DNA of 64,000 bases, from the NCBI GenBank assembly GCA_007922195.1, contig ML682008.1, positions 8,422,764 to 8,486,763 on the forward strand. Direction: 5' to 3'. Made by a program: the position numbers and the translations under genes. The notes under the pieces were generated by a model. That model was not told the origin of the DNA, searched no databases, and was given only the letters and a program-made list of their open reading frames with translations. Each line of letters begins with the position of its first letter. Position 1 is the first letter of the stretch. Shown piece by piece: positions 37,045 through 47,203 of the stretch. Source of the stretch: Podocnemis expansa. Its lineage: Eukaryota; Chordata; Testudines; Podocnemididae.

Positions 37045-37376
37045 AAGGCTGGGCTACACATAATTTTTGCATTTGTGTAATTATGTCACTTAGGGGTACA
37101 TTTTTTTTTAATAAATATAATTACACTGTTGGTTCACATTGCTGAGGCTGCAGGGATGGATGCAGTGGGTCAATTGATCCTGGACATGTTTTTCATTCAG
37201 CACCATTAATCCACCCCCCTGAAAGGAGTAAGGCTGCAAAGGTGTCTCCAATTTTTGCAGAACAGTGGAGATGTGGTGGTGTGGCTACATCAGTAAATCA
37301 ACGGGAGATACGCATGTTACATTACGTGGCTTGAGTATCTCCCATTGACAGCCAGCGGCAGTGTGGACCAGGCTTT
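37045..37376. mobile_element. 332-bp MITE
   Basis: TIRs AAGGCTGGGCTACACA and GTGTGGACCAGGCTTT (reverse complement AAAGCCTGGTCCACAC). The subterminal regions repeat TAATTATGTCAC and TTACATTACGTGGC motifs in opposite sense. TSD is not decided. Confidence 0.65.
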
Positions 37377-37394
37377 ATCAAGGTGCCTATACCA

Positions 37395-37815
37395 TGTGAT
37401 GGGCCAGACTGGATGGCTTCCAGAAAGCACTAGAAGGCTGATATATCAGCCTCAGGCTCAGCAAGTCACTTTTCCCCTGGTAGCTGAACAGGGGATTACT
37501 GTAAGTTAATTAGACCCTGCCCAAAACTTGTTAAAAAGCTCCCCCTCCACAGGAAGGGTGTAGCTGGACTGTGAGAGTGAGAAGAGCTACTGGAGTGTGT
37601 GAGAGGAGGCGAGGTGCGGTTGGAAGGCAGACTGATCTGGGAAAGGAGCAGAGCGCTGGTCAGGGAGAGCCCCACTGGTGCAAAGACTGGGGAAAGAAAA
37701 AAACCCTGTTTGAAGGGGGCAAAGGACCTTTCCTAGGCCAAGAGACCCGAGGAAAAGAGACCCACTGCTAAAGGGAAATGAAGGACGCACCAGGATAGAG
37801 GAGGAGCTTTGTCAC
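37395..37815 (+). mobile_element. Possible LTR-retrotransposon LTR or leader
   Basis: Contains TGATATATCAGCC, TTGTTAAAAAGCTCC and a G/A-rich downstream zone ending GAGGAGCTTTGTCACC, resembling LTR sequences of reptile LTR elements. There are no clear ends or TSD. Confidence 0.3.
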
Positions 37816-37915
37816 CATAATTATAGCTTATTCCTGTTCCTATAGGTGAGTGAACTGTACTGGGATAAATATGTCCACATGAGAGAAGTAGCACTATTTT
37901 AACTACTCCACATAC

Positions 37916-39104
37916 CAGTGGTTCCCATCCTTTGACCTGGAGGCGAAAAGTGGCCCATAGCTCCCCTCCTGATGGCTGCAGAAGGGAGCCACTGCCTAAA
38001 ATCCCAGGCAGAGTGTTTCCATGGGGTTACAGGACTAGTGCAGGCTCTTTGCCGCAGCCAAGGGGGAGGGAGTTTGGCACTCCTTTCCCCTCTCTCTGTA
38101 GCAGGGAATACAGCAAAACACTGTGCCTGAGTCCGTAGGCACTGGGTTCCCTGCTGCAGTCAGAGCAAGGGGAGCACTGATCTCCAGTCCCCCTGACTGT
38201 AGAAGGGAGCCACTGCCTAGGGACATAAGTGAAGTGCCTGGGGCTACAGGACATGTGTGATTTCTGTGCTGGAGCCAGAATGTTAGGAGATCATTGAGGA
38301 GGCAGCCTCCTCACCAAACTTCTTCCATCTGTCTGCAGTGGGGTGGGGCCTGCTGGAGAAGGCTGGCAGAGCTGGATTAACTGGCCTGGCAGTCCTGGAT
38401 GCCCCCCATCATTGGTTTCTGCTGCACCTGAGGCCAAAGCCCCCAACATGAGGACCCCGACCCGTACCATGGCGGCCTGCAGGTGGCCCGTTGCTGGTGG
38501 GTGGGGGAGGCTTGGGGCCAGTGGAGGCTCCCACCTTGCCCCCCCATCTGGCCAGTCTGCTCCCAGAGGTAGGGCTGGTTGGCGCATGGTGCAGCTCACA
38601 GGCCCTGGAAAGCTGTTCTGGAGAGGAGGCTATTTTGCATGCCAGCGAGCCTTGCGCCCTGAGTGGCGCAAACAGGAGCTGCCCCACTCCACCTGCAGGG
38701 ATAGACCAGCGGGCTCAGGGGCAGGGTGGGAGCATGAAATCCAACCTCTGACCCCAGGCTCCCCCCTTCCCAGTGCTAGCAGGCCAGGAGCACTGTCAGC
38801 ACTCTCCCAAACTCCACTGTCACTGGGGGGGGGGGCAGGTCCCATAAGGTTTTTAGGGGCTGGAGTCTGGGGCCTCCATTCAGCTCCTAGCCCAATGTCA
38901 TAACAATGAACAGCGCCTGAAGCAAGCAGCATGGACCTCACCCTGGGATAGAGTGGCTAAACGGAGCCATGCCAGGGTGCCCAGGGCAAAGCACTGTTAG
39001 CCCTGCCCTATCCCATGTGATAATCTGGTCCTGGAAACTGGTGACCCTTCAGGCTGTAAATATGGTACCTGTAGCCCATGAACTGAAAAGATTGAGAACC
39101 ACTG
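37916..39104. mobile_element. 1.19-kb GC-rich hAT-like element
   Basis: TIRs CAGTGGTTCCCATCC and GATTGAGAACCACTG. Flanks CCACATAC and CTATGTAT differ at 4 of 8 positions, all transitions, compatible with a decayed TSD. An internal direct repeat (AGAAGGGAGCCACTGCCTA) occurs at about 37980 and 38201. No transposase frame is credible. Confidence 0.7.
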
Positions 39105-39397
39105 CTATGTATCATATAGATAAAACAGGGCAATTTTTGGGTGTAGACAAGCAGAGTGGTAACTAGAGCTTTTTGCACCTGGAGCAAACAGCCCCATTCA
39201 TGACCTCCCCAGGCTCCGATCTGGCACAGGGCCTGATCCGCCCCCAGCTGTTGCCAGAGGTGGCAGGGAGCTTCTGCTGCAGCTGGAAGGCTGGGGGGGA
39301 TCCAGATCTGTCCCCAGCTGCCACCAGGGGCAGTGGGAAGCTCCTGATGCTGCCAGTTGGGGGGAGGATCCAGATCCCTGTGGCCTGCTGGCAACAG

Positions 39398-40570
39398 TGT
39401 TATGCCAAATGAGTATCTTAGATCTTTTTAGGGGGAGAAGGCAATATGCCGTGTTTGTTACAAATAAAGAGAAAGTTGATAACTAACTTACCCCTATGCC
39501 CACACACACGCGCGCGCGCGCTCAGTCACTCGCCCAAGCATACCATACAATGTTCTGCAGTCTGTGTCATTACCAGTCCTGATGGTGCTGCTGCTGGAGT
39601 CGGTGGTAGTGTCTGTTGCTGGGGTTCATGGCAGTTGCCTGGCCAGGGAAGCTGGACATGAGGAGAAGCAGGGTCTTCATCGGTGTGCACCAAGGCTCCT
39701 TTCTTCCAGGTGGTATGCAGAACAGTTCCCCCCCTTTTGCTTTGGGATCTCACCCAGTCTTTATAGCTTTGTCACACCACTCCAGGTGCTCTGGGACCAT
39801 TAGTCACCAGGCAGTTGTGGATGTGACCCTCAGCTTATTCTCTTGGGTGTCCGCTCCTGGGGTGGATCCTTTATTCCTTTGTTTTTTGGGGTGTGTTGAC
39901 ATTCTTCAGCAGTTAAGGTGGGCTTCTCACTTCAGTTGGACAAGCTGACAGCTTGAGGCTGGTTCACACCTAGTTGATCAGAACAAGCTGGCAGCTTGGG
40001 GCTAGTTCACACACACACATCCACCCTCCATCCACACTTTATAGCCTATTCAGTCTTACGAAAGATGGGGTACATTGGTTACAAAATGGAGTTTCTACAT
40101 TTACAATATGGAATGCTACAGAAACTGGGGAAGAGGTAGTGATACAACCAGAGCTTAAAGATAAATAGGGACAAATTCACATAGTAGTACAGGCTGGGAC
40201 TGCGTAGCTCAGGGGAAGGAGCTGCTCCCCAGCAGCCACAACCAGTCTAGAAGAAAATACCCATTGCAATCCACTAAAACGAAATGGAGATTGACAGAAC
40301 CAATGTGACAAAGCTGCAAATGCCAAGATAAGACCACCAATGTGAAGCAATCAAAATGAAACAAAGATTGGCAGGGACAAGATACAAACATTGGGGTACT
40401 ATTACAAATGGGAAGTAATTAATTAGAACTTAATAGAAATTGACTGAGGCAACATTGCCAATAAGAAACATTTTTACAACCAGTCAAGACTATATGAAGA
40501 TTGACAGAAAATAAGAAACAATAATTGGATCCATAAGACTATAGATAAAAATCACCACCACATCCCCACA
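39398..40570 (-). mobile_element. Candidate solo LTR nested in the hAT element
   Basis: The plus strand starts TGTTATGCC and ends CCCCACA, giving TG...CA ends. On the minus strand a TATAAAG box lies at about 40042-40036, followed by AATAAA at about 39873-39868. This is the order U3, TATA, R, polyadenylation signal, U5 of an LTR. The flanks GCAAC/GCAGC are only a weak TSD. No internal retroviral genes are present, so a solo LTR fits. The family is not recognised. Confidence 0.4.
39508..39521. repeat. (CA)n(CG)n microsatellite
   Basis: CACACACACGCGCGCGCGC, a Z-DNA-prone alternating tract inside the candidate solo LTR. Confidence 0.85.
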
Positions 40571-40910
40571 GCAGCAGGAGCTCCCCACTGCTGGGGCTAC
40601 AGGGTACCGGCTGTGTCTATAGTCACTGCCTGCAAGCCCCAGACAGCGCTGGAAGCCCCAGGCACTGGATTTTAGAGGGCACAGGCAATGGATCCTGATC
40701 CATCCCCAGCATCTGTAGGAAGTTGGATCTGTCTCCTGTACCCTCTAAAATTTGGTGCCTGGGCCTTTGTCTTGCTCACCCCAGCCTAGTTATGGCCCTG
40801 TAGACAAAGCTTTATTATTGACACAGCATTTCATATTGTTTTCATCTTGGGTCTCAAGTGGCTATTCTGTAATGCTCTGAGGATGAGCTAGATGTATCCT
40901 TCACCTCCTA

Positions 40911-41175
40911 GTAGAGGCAGCGATGTCCAGTGGATAGTCACTGACTGGGTGCCTGAACATGTGGGTTCTAGTGCTGCTTCTGCCAAAGATTTGCCCTGTG
41001 CCCATAGGCAAGTCACTTTGCCTGTTTATATCTTGAGCGCTCTGTCCATACACAAGCTGCTAATGACAGTGAGTCCAAAACTTTTTATGAAGTGCTTGAT
41101 GTTAATAGATGAAAAGCATTATGCAAATGGAAATTATGATTATAGTGACCAGACTTTTAATAATAATACTATTAA
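40911..41175 (+). mobile_element. MIR-like CORE-SINE
   Basis: tRNA-like head GTCCAGTGGATAGTCACTG, B-box-like GGGTTCTAGTGC, CORE-like CCATAGGCAAGTCACTTTGC. It has a MIR-type 3' end GATGAAAAGCATTATGCAAA and a TAATAATA tail. Confidence 0.75.
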
Positions 41176-41683
41176 TAATCCACAGCTGGGATTTGAGGAT
41201 TGTTTTATTGAAGCATGTAACGATCTCATGTTCAAGACACCATAGTTGGGTACCTGTAGGTGTATTATTTTGTCGAGAGTGCTCATGAGGATGCTGTCTC
41301 TTGTCTCGTGTATAAGCGGTTCCGTAAATAGCAACTTGTCTATTTGTGAGTGACCAGAGTGGAGAATCAGGCTAAGACAAGACTCCATTCAGATTTCTTG
41401 GATGCTAGACTTTTACAGAATGAAAGATATCAAATCAGTTTGTGAGACCGAGAAAAAGAACCACTCTTCAACAACATGCTTCTCGTTTAGGGCTTGGTTT
41501 CTCCATACATTTTTAATATTATATCTGGCCATGCTTTGTTTTATCTTAAATCCATGATATAAATCTTTGTTATATAAAGAGGAACAAAAAATATATTGGG
41601 ACAATCTTTGATTTTGATTTAGAATTGGCAATGGAGAATAATCAGAGCACTTTAAAACATCTTTTCTGGAGGAACACTAAAAC
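41176..41683. other. Unassigned AT-rich sequence
   Basis: Nothing recognised. Confidence 0.5.
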
Positions 41684-42032
41684 AGTGGTACTCAAACCAT
41701 GGGGCATGTCCCTCTCCAGGAGCATGCTGCAACAGTGGGGGGGGGAGCATATGGCAGGGCCTGGGGGCAACATGAACCCAAACTAGCTCAGTGTCCTGCC
41801 TCACTATTCCGTAAATCTGTTCAGCCTCTAGTCCTGCTCCACCTCCAGGTCCTGTCCACCTCCAGCCCAGCTCTGCTTTGGCCCCTGCTCCACTTCCAGC
41901 TCCACTTTGCCTTCATTCCCTCACTGCTCCCAGACCAGCTCTGCCTTTAACCCCCATTCTTTCCCCTATCCTTAATTCCACCCTCAGCCCTGCTTTTAGC
42001 CCTACTCTTATATTCAGGAAGCTTTGCTCCAA
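41684..42032. mobile_element. Possible truncated hAT-like element
   Basis: Starts CAGTGGTACTCAAACC, a hAT-style terminus, followed by a G-run and a C/T-rich interior of CCAGCTCTGC and CCTGCTCCAC units. No right terminus is found before the family P palindrome at 42033. Confidence 0.4.
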
Positions 42033-42225
42033 AGGGGCAGCTGTGTTAGCCTAGTTCAGTAAAACAAACAAGGAGTCCTGTGGCACTTAAAGACTAAAAA
42101 GTATATTTATTGCATGAGCTTTCATGGGAGAAAATCCCACTTTCTCAGATGCTTTTCTCCCATGGAAGCTCATGCAATAAATAAATTTGTTAGTTTTTAA
42201 ATGCCACAGGACTCCTTGTTTGTTT
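42033..42225. repeat. Palindromic interspersed repeat, family P copy 7
   Basis: Keeps the outer left end AAAGGGGCAGCTGTGTTAG, then CAAGGAGTCCTGTGGCAC. The right arm mirrors this to GCCACAGGACTCCTTGTTTG. The outer end corresponds to the reverse complement of the right ends of copies 3 and 6, so the family has long TIRs. Confidence 0.85.
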
Positions 42226-43165
42226 TGAGCTGCACTATAAGGATGGGGGGAGAGGACCCACAAGCAGATGCTGTTAATGGTAATGGGAGGTATGACTAGA
42301 AAGATTTGCTTACTACTTCCCTAAAATTAGTCCATCTGAGTTTGGAGGAATAGTTATTGTCTATAACTAATTGAAGAAATATATTATCCAGAAATCAACA
42401 ATTCAACATTGTTTTATGCATTAATTGAATAAAGGAAAAGCAAGAAAGCCTTTGAGCTACCAATAAACCTAATGAACACCTAGTTAATATTTGGTAAATA
42501 CAGAGCTATCTTCCTTGCATGATGCCACACTTTTCTGAGATGGATTCTTCTTTGATTTAAACTTGTTTAACTGTGTATAGCCTTCAGACTCAGTTAGGTT
42601 CCAATTTTGTCTAAACTTAGTGTACAGAAATACCCAAAAGAGAATCTAAGTCTAATGGATGTGTCTGAATTCATAGTCAAAGTTGGAAATTATCTAACAT
42701 GTTTGTACACTTCTGTATCATTGTTCTCTTCAGTAACTGATGACTTCCAAGGCATTTGCCTTACAAATTTCAGTAAATCAAAACAATGAAACAGAGTATC
42801 TGCAATGTACAGATCAATAACATTACTGCAGGAATAAAGTTAAAGCAAGCTCTAGGAGTGCAATCTGAAAGGTGAGAATAGTGTGTGGAGATTCAGATCT
42901 AGCATCCTGTGGCTGACTGAAACCGGAGCTGCATTAAGCCAACTGGAGGGCATTTCCAGTCAGCTTAGCGAAATATGTCGGGAGCTCTTAGTCGTTGGGA
43001 GATGCTCAAGATATTTTATGTCCCTTGCGTATGTTCTGTCAACTGCTACTGAAAAGTGCAGCAAGTATAGGTTAGGGCTAACTTTTTGGGTGGCCATGGG
43101 GAAAGGTCATTGCATATTTCCATTTGGTCGTCTATAGAACTGAGAAAACTTAAGACTTCTCAGGA
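42226..43165. other. Unassigned sequence
   Basis: Nothing recognised. Confidence 0.5.
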
Positions 43166-43232
43166 ATCAATGTTTGTAAAATGCTTTGATGTCCTCAGAT
43201 GAAGTAAAAATCTGAAGTGGTATTATTATTAA
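43166..43232 (+). mobile_element. MIR-like SINE 3' end
   Basis: TTTGTAAAATGCTTTGATGT, CCTCAGATGAAG and GGTATTATTATTAATG match the MIR-like 3' tail seen at 41100-41175. Confidence 0.55.
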
Positions 43233-44894
43233 TGATCCCAGTCTTTGATCATGTCCTCTAATCTGATGTCTGGTATTTATATATATCACCAAACTGGTTT
43301 GTACAAATTTGTTGACAGTTCTTTCTAGATCAGGGGCCAGGGTAACTAACAGTTTAATACTTCAGCGATAAGTCTAAAAGTGTAAACACCAGTAATGAGG
43401 AACCAAAGAGGGAATAATGACTTAATTTGCACTGGCAGGGCAGGATTTCAGTTGTGCTGTGAAGCATCGTGTATGAAAAAGCAGTTGTTTTCCCTTTTCT
43501 CAGGAGTTTAAGGGTGAACATCTTACTGTGCTGGCAGAAGGTTCTGAACTAAAACAGCCCAGGGTGTGTTATCAGTGCTACTTACTGATGCTGAGTGGAG
43601 AGGTGTGGTTTTGTAACAAGCAACACTACTGCAATAAGAAATAAGTACAAAATAAATCAAGAAGAAACCAACAGTGTTATTTGCCCTTAAAGTTTAATTT
43701 TCATTTCTCTGAAGAGCTGCATAATACAGATCTCAGGAAACTACAGGTAACAACCTTGTGTGTACCCATCCCAGAAGTAAAAACCTGCAGCGTTACTCAT
43801 GCCAATAGAAAACAGTTAATTATTTCCATGCCTGTTTTGTAAATAAGTAGATGGTTTAAAAGTAGTATATAAGAGAGAAGCTTTCCATGGACTTCTGGGT
43901 CTACAGCTGTGACTCAAATCTTTGCCGAAAGAACTAGTGTATGTCACCCATTCATTCCTCACTTTAGCATGAATAGAAAACTGAGAATATGCTGTTTGAC
44001 TTGAAGATAGTGTCTTTTTTTTTCCCCATATAGCTGTAAAGTGGATAAGTAGAACAAGAATTTAAAGAGCTGATTTCTAAAGGGCCTAATTAGAGAGAGG
44101 TTAGCTGAGGACAGAGTCAGTCTATTAGAAATTAAATGATTGCTTCATGTACTTCAGAGATCAGCAGTCCACAATCCTTTTCTACTTGTCTTGATTCCCA
44201 GGGCCATATTGCTGGGATGTCAGGTTTGAAGAGGGAAGGTGCTATTTATTTGTTTTGTCTTTGGAAATAGGGATGGATGAAGAAATACACAAATGAGGGT
44301 GTACCTGGGATAGCTTAAATACACAGCACCTTTTTACTTCTTATACCTTCTGCCCCTGTAGCAAGTGCACCCTCAAAAAGTATATTAAGGGCAAATAAAC
44401 ACAACATGACCCTACTCTAACAGAATCAAATATTTTTATGAACCTTGGCTATCTCAGATGTGCATTAGCTTTGTCTACAGCACCATTAGATTCAGTCATG
44501 CAGCTGTTGTAGTATAAGTAGATTCCTCTGCCATTGATTGACTTATAAGTCCTACTGCATCAGGCCAGCAATATCTCTCTGCCACCTTTGGCCAGCATTT
44601 TATATTACGTGGAATAGGAATTGTAAGTCAAGGAATTCAAGCCATACAAATGTGCTTTGATCACAAGGACTAATGTGGTTATTCTGAAAAGTTAATGTGC
44701 CCCCATTTTTCTGCAAGCATTCAGATGTCTCACCTCTCCCATTGCACTAGTGTCCTGGTCAGTTGTTGAAGTGAAGTCTGATTCTCGTAACTGATTGTTG
44801 TCTGTACCTTCTTTCACCCACATAAAAGTGATCCCTGATTAATGAGAATGAATTAAATGCTTCCATTGAACATCCTCCTCTTTGGGGCAGAAAC
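43233..44894. other. Unassigned sequence
   Basis: Repeat-poor and AT-rich. No exon recognised. Confidence 0.5.
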
Positions 44895-45000
44895 TGCTTT
44901 TTCCATCATGGGAGTGTGTATATAGTATCTAGCACCATGGACCCATAGTCAGGGACCCAAATGGTACCACAGTACAAATATTTGATAATAACAATGATAA
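44895..45000. repeat. Ancient interspersed repeat tail, family T, opposite orientation
   Basis: GTATCTAGCACCATGGACCC, then AGTCAGGGACCC and a tail ending AATAACAATGATAAAT. It mirrors 30525-30612. Confidence 0.45.
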
Positions 45001-45289
45001 ATGAGACAATGTTTACTTATGGAGTAAGGATTCAGGGGTAGTATTCACGTGGACCTTGAGGTTTCCTTGCCTATCTCAATCACTCCAAAAAGATGGTATC
45101 GTAGAAGAGTTTCCAAATTTGGATTGTTAGTGCCTAGGAATTATATTTCTCTCCTTAGCCTTTTCAAATTTCACATGGGAATTTATAATTGATTCCAGGA
45201 TTTTGCCCCATTTGTTTTATGTCCATGTCAAGTAATGTTTGTCTTCTGCTTGGAAGACCTAAGACTATCAATTAATTCAAGTGATGATT

Positions 45290-45525
45290 TTTTTAAAATA
45301 GAGGGTCATCAGTACTTTGCACATACCTAACAACTATCATTCAGAGAAACTCCATAAATTTTACAGTCAGGAAGGAAGAATAAATGCAGTCTCTGTGAGG
45401 GAGCTAGTAACAGACTCAGTTTTACACATGGATAAACTAAAGCATAGTGACATATCTAAGATAACACAGCAAGCCAGCGATAGAGCTGTAGTAGCATCAC
45501 AGGAATCCTGTTCTATCCACTCTCT
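45290..45525 (-). mobile_element. MIR-like CORE-SINE
   Basis: Reverse-strand pattern TTTTACACATGGATAAACTA, AAGCATAGTGACATATC, ACACAGCAAGCCAGCGATAG. It is older-looking than the copy at 27.1 kb. Confidence 0.65.
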
Positions 45526-46881
45526 CCCTTTAATTTCTGCACAGCTCAGAAACCACAACACAAACTTGGAAAAATGTCTGTATGCACAGCTTTTCAAGCC
45601 AATTGCTAATTGATACATGACGCTAGCACTTTAGTGCTGGTGTATATGACAACTCACACCCATCTTCTGTCTATTGGTGTTACCGTTTCTGCTTTAAAAA
45701 CTGAATTTGGCATCGCAGTAGAAGGAGCCTGCGAGGAACAAAGTGTTGGAATGCATTTAGGAACATTGCATCTTGTCATTAATGTTGGCCACCTTCTCAA
45801 CTCTCAAAAGTGACAGCACTGTTTTTTGGCAGGAGCCCATTTGTTTCATAAAGGAGGAAAAAGTTCTTCACAAGAAGTATGATAGTTGGATGCTGATCAA
45901 AAGGGTAATAATTGTCTATAGCAATATAAGTTTCTGAGAATCCCAGGAAATATTCTGCCCCTTTTCTACTCATCCCTTTCTAAAAGCTTTTGCAGATAAT
46001 GAAGTCTTGAATTTATTTAAAGGGACCCATTAGGCTGACAGACTAGAAATTTCAACCTCCCTAAAAGCAAACAATTGAACATTCAAAACTTCTGTCCATT
46101 TAAAACTATCCTACTGATCATTAAAATACGACTGCTTGTTGATACCAAAGGCTGCAACAGGGAACAAGATGGCTCAAAGTATTGGTTATGTGACATGACT
46201 TAACTTCATTTCTTAGGTTGCCAGTTTAAGATCAGTTAACTCATATTATTCAAGTTATAGGGTTACTCCTAATCCATCCACATACACAAATCCCTAGCTC
46301 AAGTGTGATAGTGCTTTAAATTTGAGTTAGTAGCCCTTTAGTCATTCTGCCTAGGACTGGGATTGAACTCTGCATTTTGGGACTGTCAAATCCAATTCAG
46401 GGTGAGTGGTCACCCTATCCCTGACTTTGCTTTTCAGAACCAAGCCCTACCTGGTGCACATTTTGGTTGCTTATATTGGATCTTTAAAGCAACAAAATAA
46501 TTTCCCCAAGCCTGTCCAGAGGATTCCCCCTTATCCTCATATTTGTTGTGTGGAGGACAGCTTGCTGTAGTAACATGAATGGCTTTATACATCTTGCAAT
46601 CCAGTTAACTAGGCCACTTTCAGTTGACCAAGTACACATTCCACTCAGTGCGTAATTAAGCTTTCTTCTGCCATGTGCTCTCACATCATGGTAGAGAGTC
46701 TTCTGTCAAAAGTAGAGGATAGGTTAAGTCTCCCAAAGTAGCAGTGGGTGTGAACACATATCATTGACTGAGAATCAAGCCCCAACTTGTCTGAGATGGA
46801 AAAAGCTGGGTTTCCAGATAATCTTTGCATGACATACTCTATCCATGCAAACCAAAGAGTTTTTCACAGTCTGTCCTTTGT
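45526..46881. other. Unassigned sequence
   Basis: Nothing recognised. Confidence 0.5.
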
Positions 46882-46889
46882 GGTCCACC

Positions 46890-47195
46890 CAGGGGCATCG
46901 CTGGGGTGGGAGGGACCCAGGGCATGGGCCCAGGCCATGCCCCCAGCTGGCCAGCCCCACCCCCGGCCAGGGATAGGGCCAGGCGGGGCCACGCCGCCGC
47001 GGATGGCTAGGTCATGGCAGGACCGGGCCAGAAGCGGCTGCAGGAGGCCAGGCCCAGGCCCGCACCTGCACCGCCGTGGCCGTGGGTGGCCAGCCGGGCC
47101 CTGGATCCCCGGCCCAATTGGGCCGGAGATCCAGGCCAGTGGCGCTGGGACTCAGGGCATGTGCCCCGGGGTGCCCAGTGCCAGTGATGCCCCTA
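46890..47195. mobile_element. 306-bp CpG-rich hAT element with perfect TSD
   Basis: Termini CAGGGGCATCGCTGG and CCAGTGATGCCCCTA. Perfect 8-bp TSD GGTCCACC at 46882-46889 and 47196-47203. The interior is very GC- and CpG-rich and non-coding. Confidence 0.92.
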
Positions 47196-47203
47196 GGTCC
47201 ACC

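Larger units (their letters stand above)
39152..40800. mobile_element. 1.65-kb hAT-like element carrying a nested insert
   Basis: TIRs CAGAGTGGTAACTAGAGC and GCCTAGTTATGGCCCTG. TSD TAGACAAG (39144-39151) and TAGACAAA (40801-40808) match at 7 of 8. The outer GC-rich parts (39152-39397 and 40571-40800) enclose a compositionally different insert. Confidence 0.85.

Noticed and set aside
38343..38903. 186-codon plus-strand frame
   Set aside because: Composition artefact within the 1.19-kb hAT-like element; no transposase motifs such as the hAT dimerisation domain.
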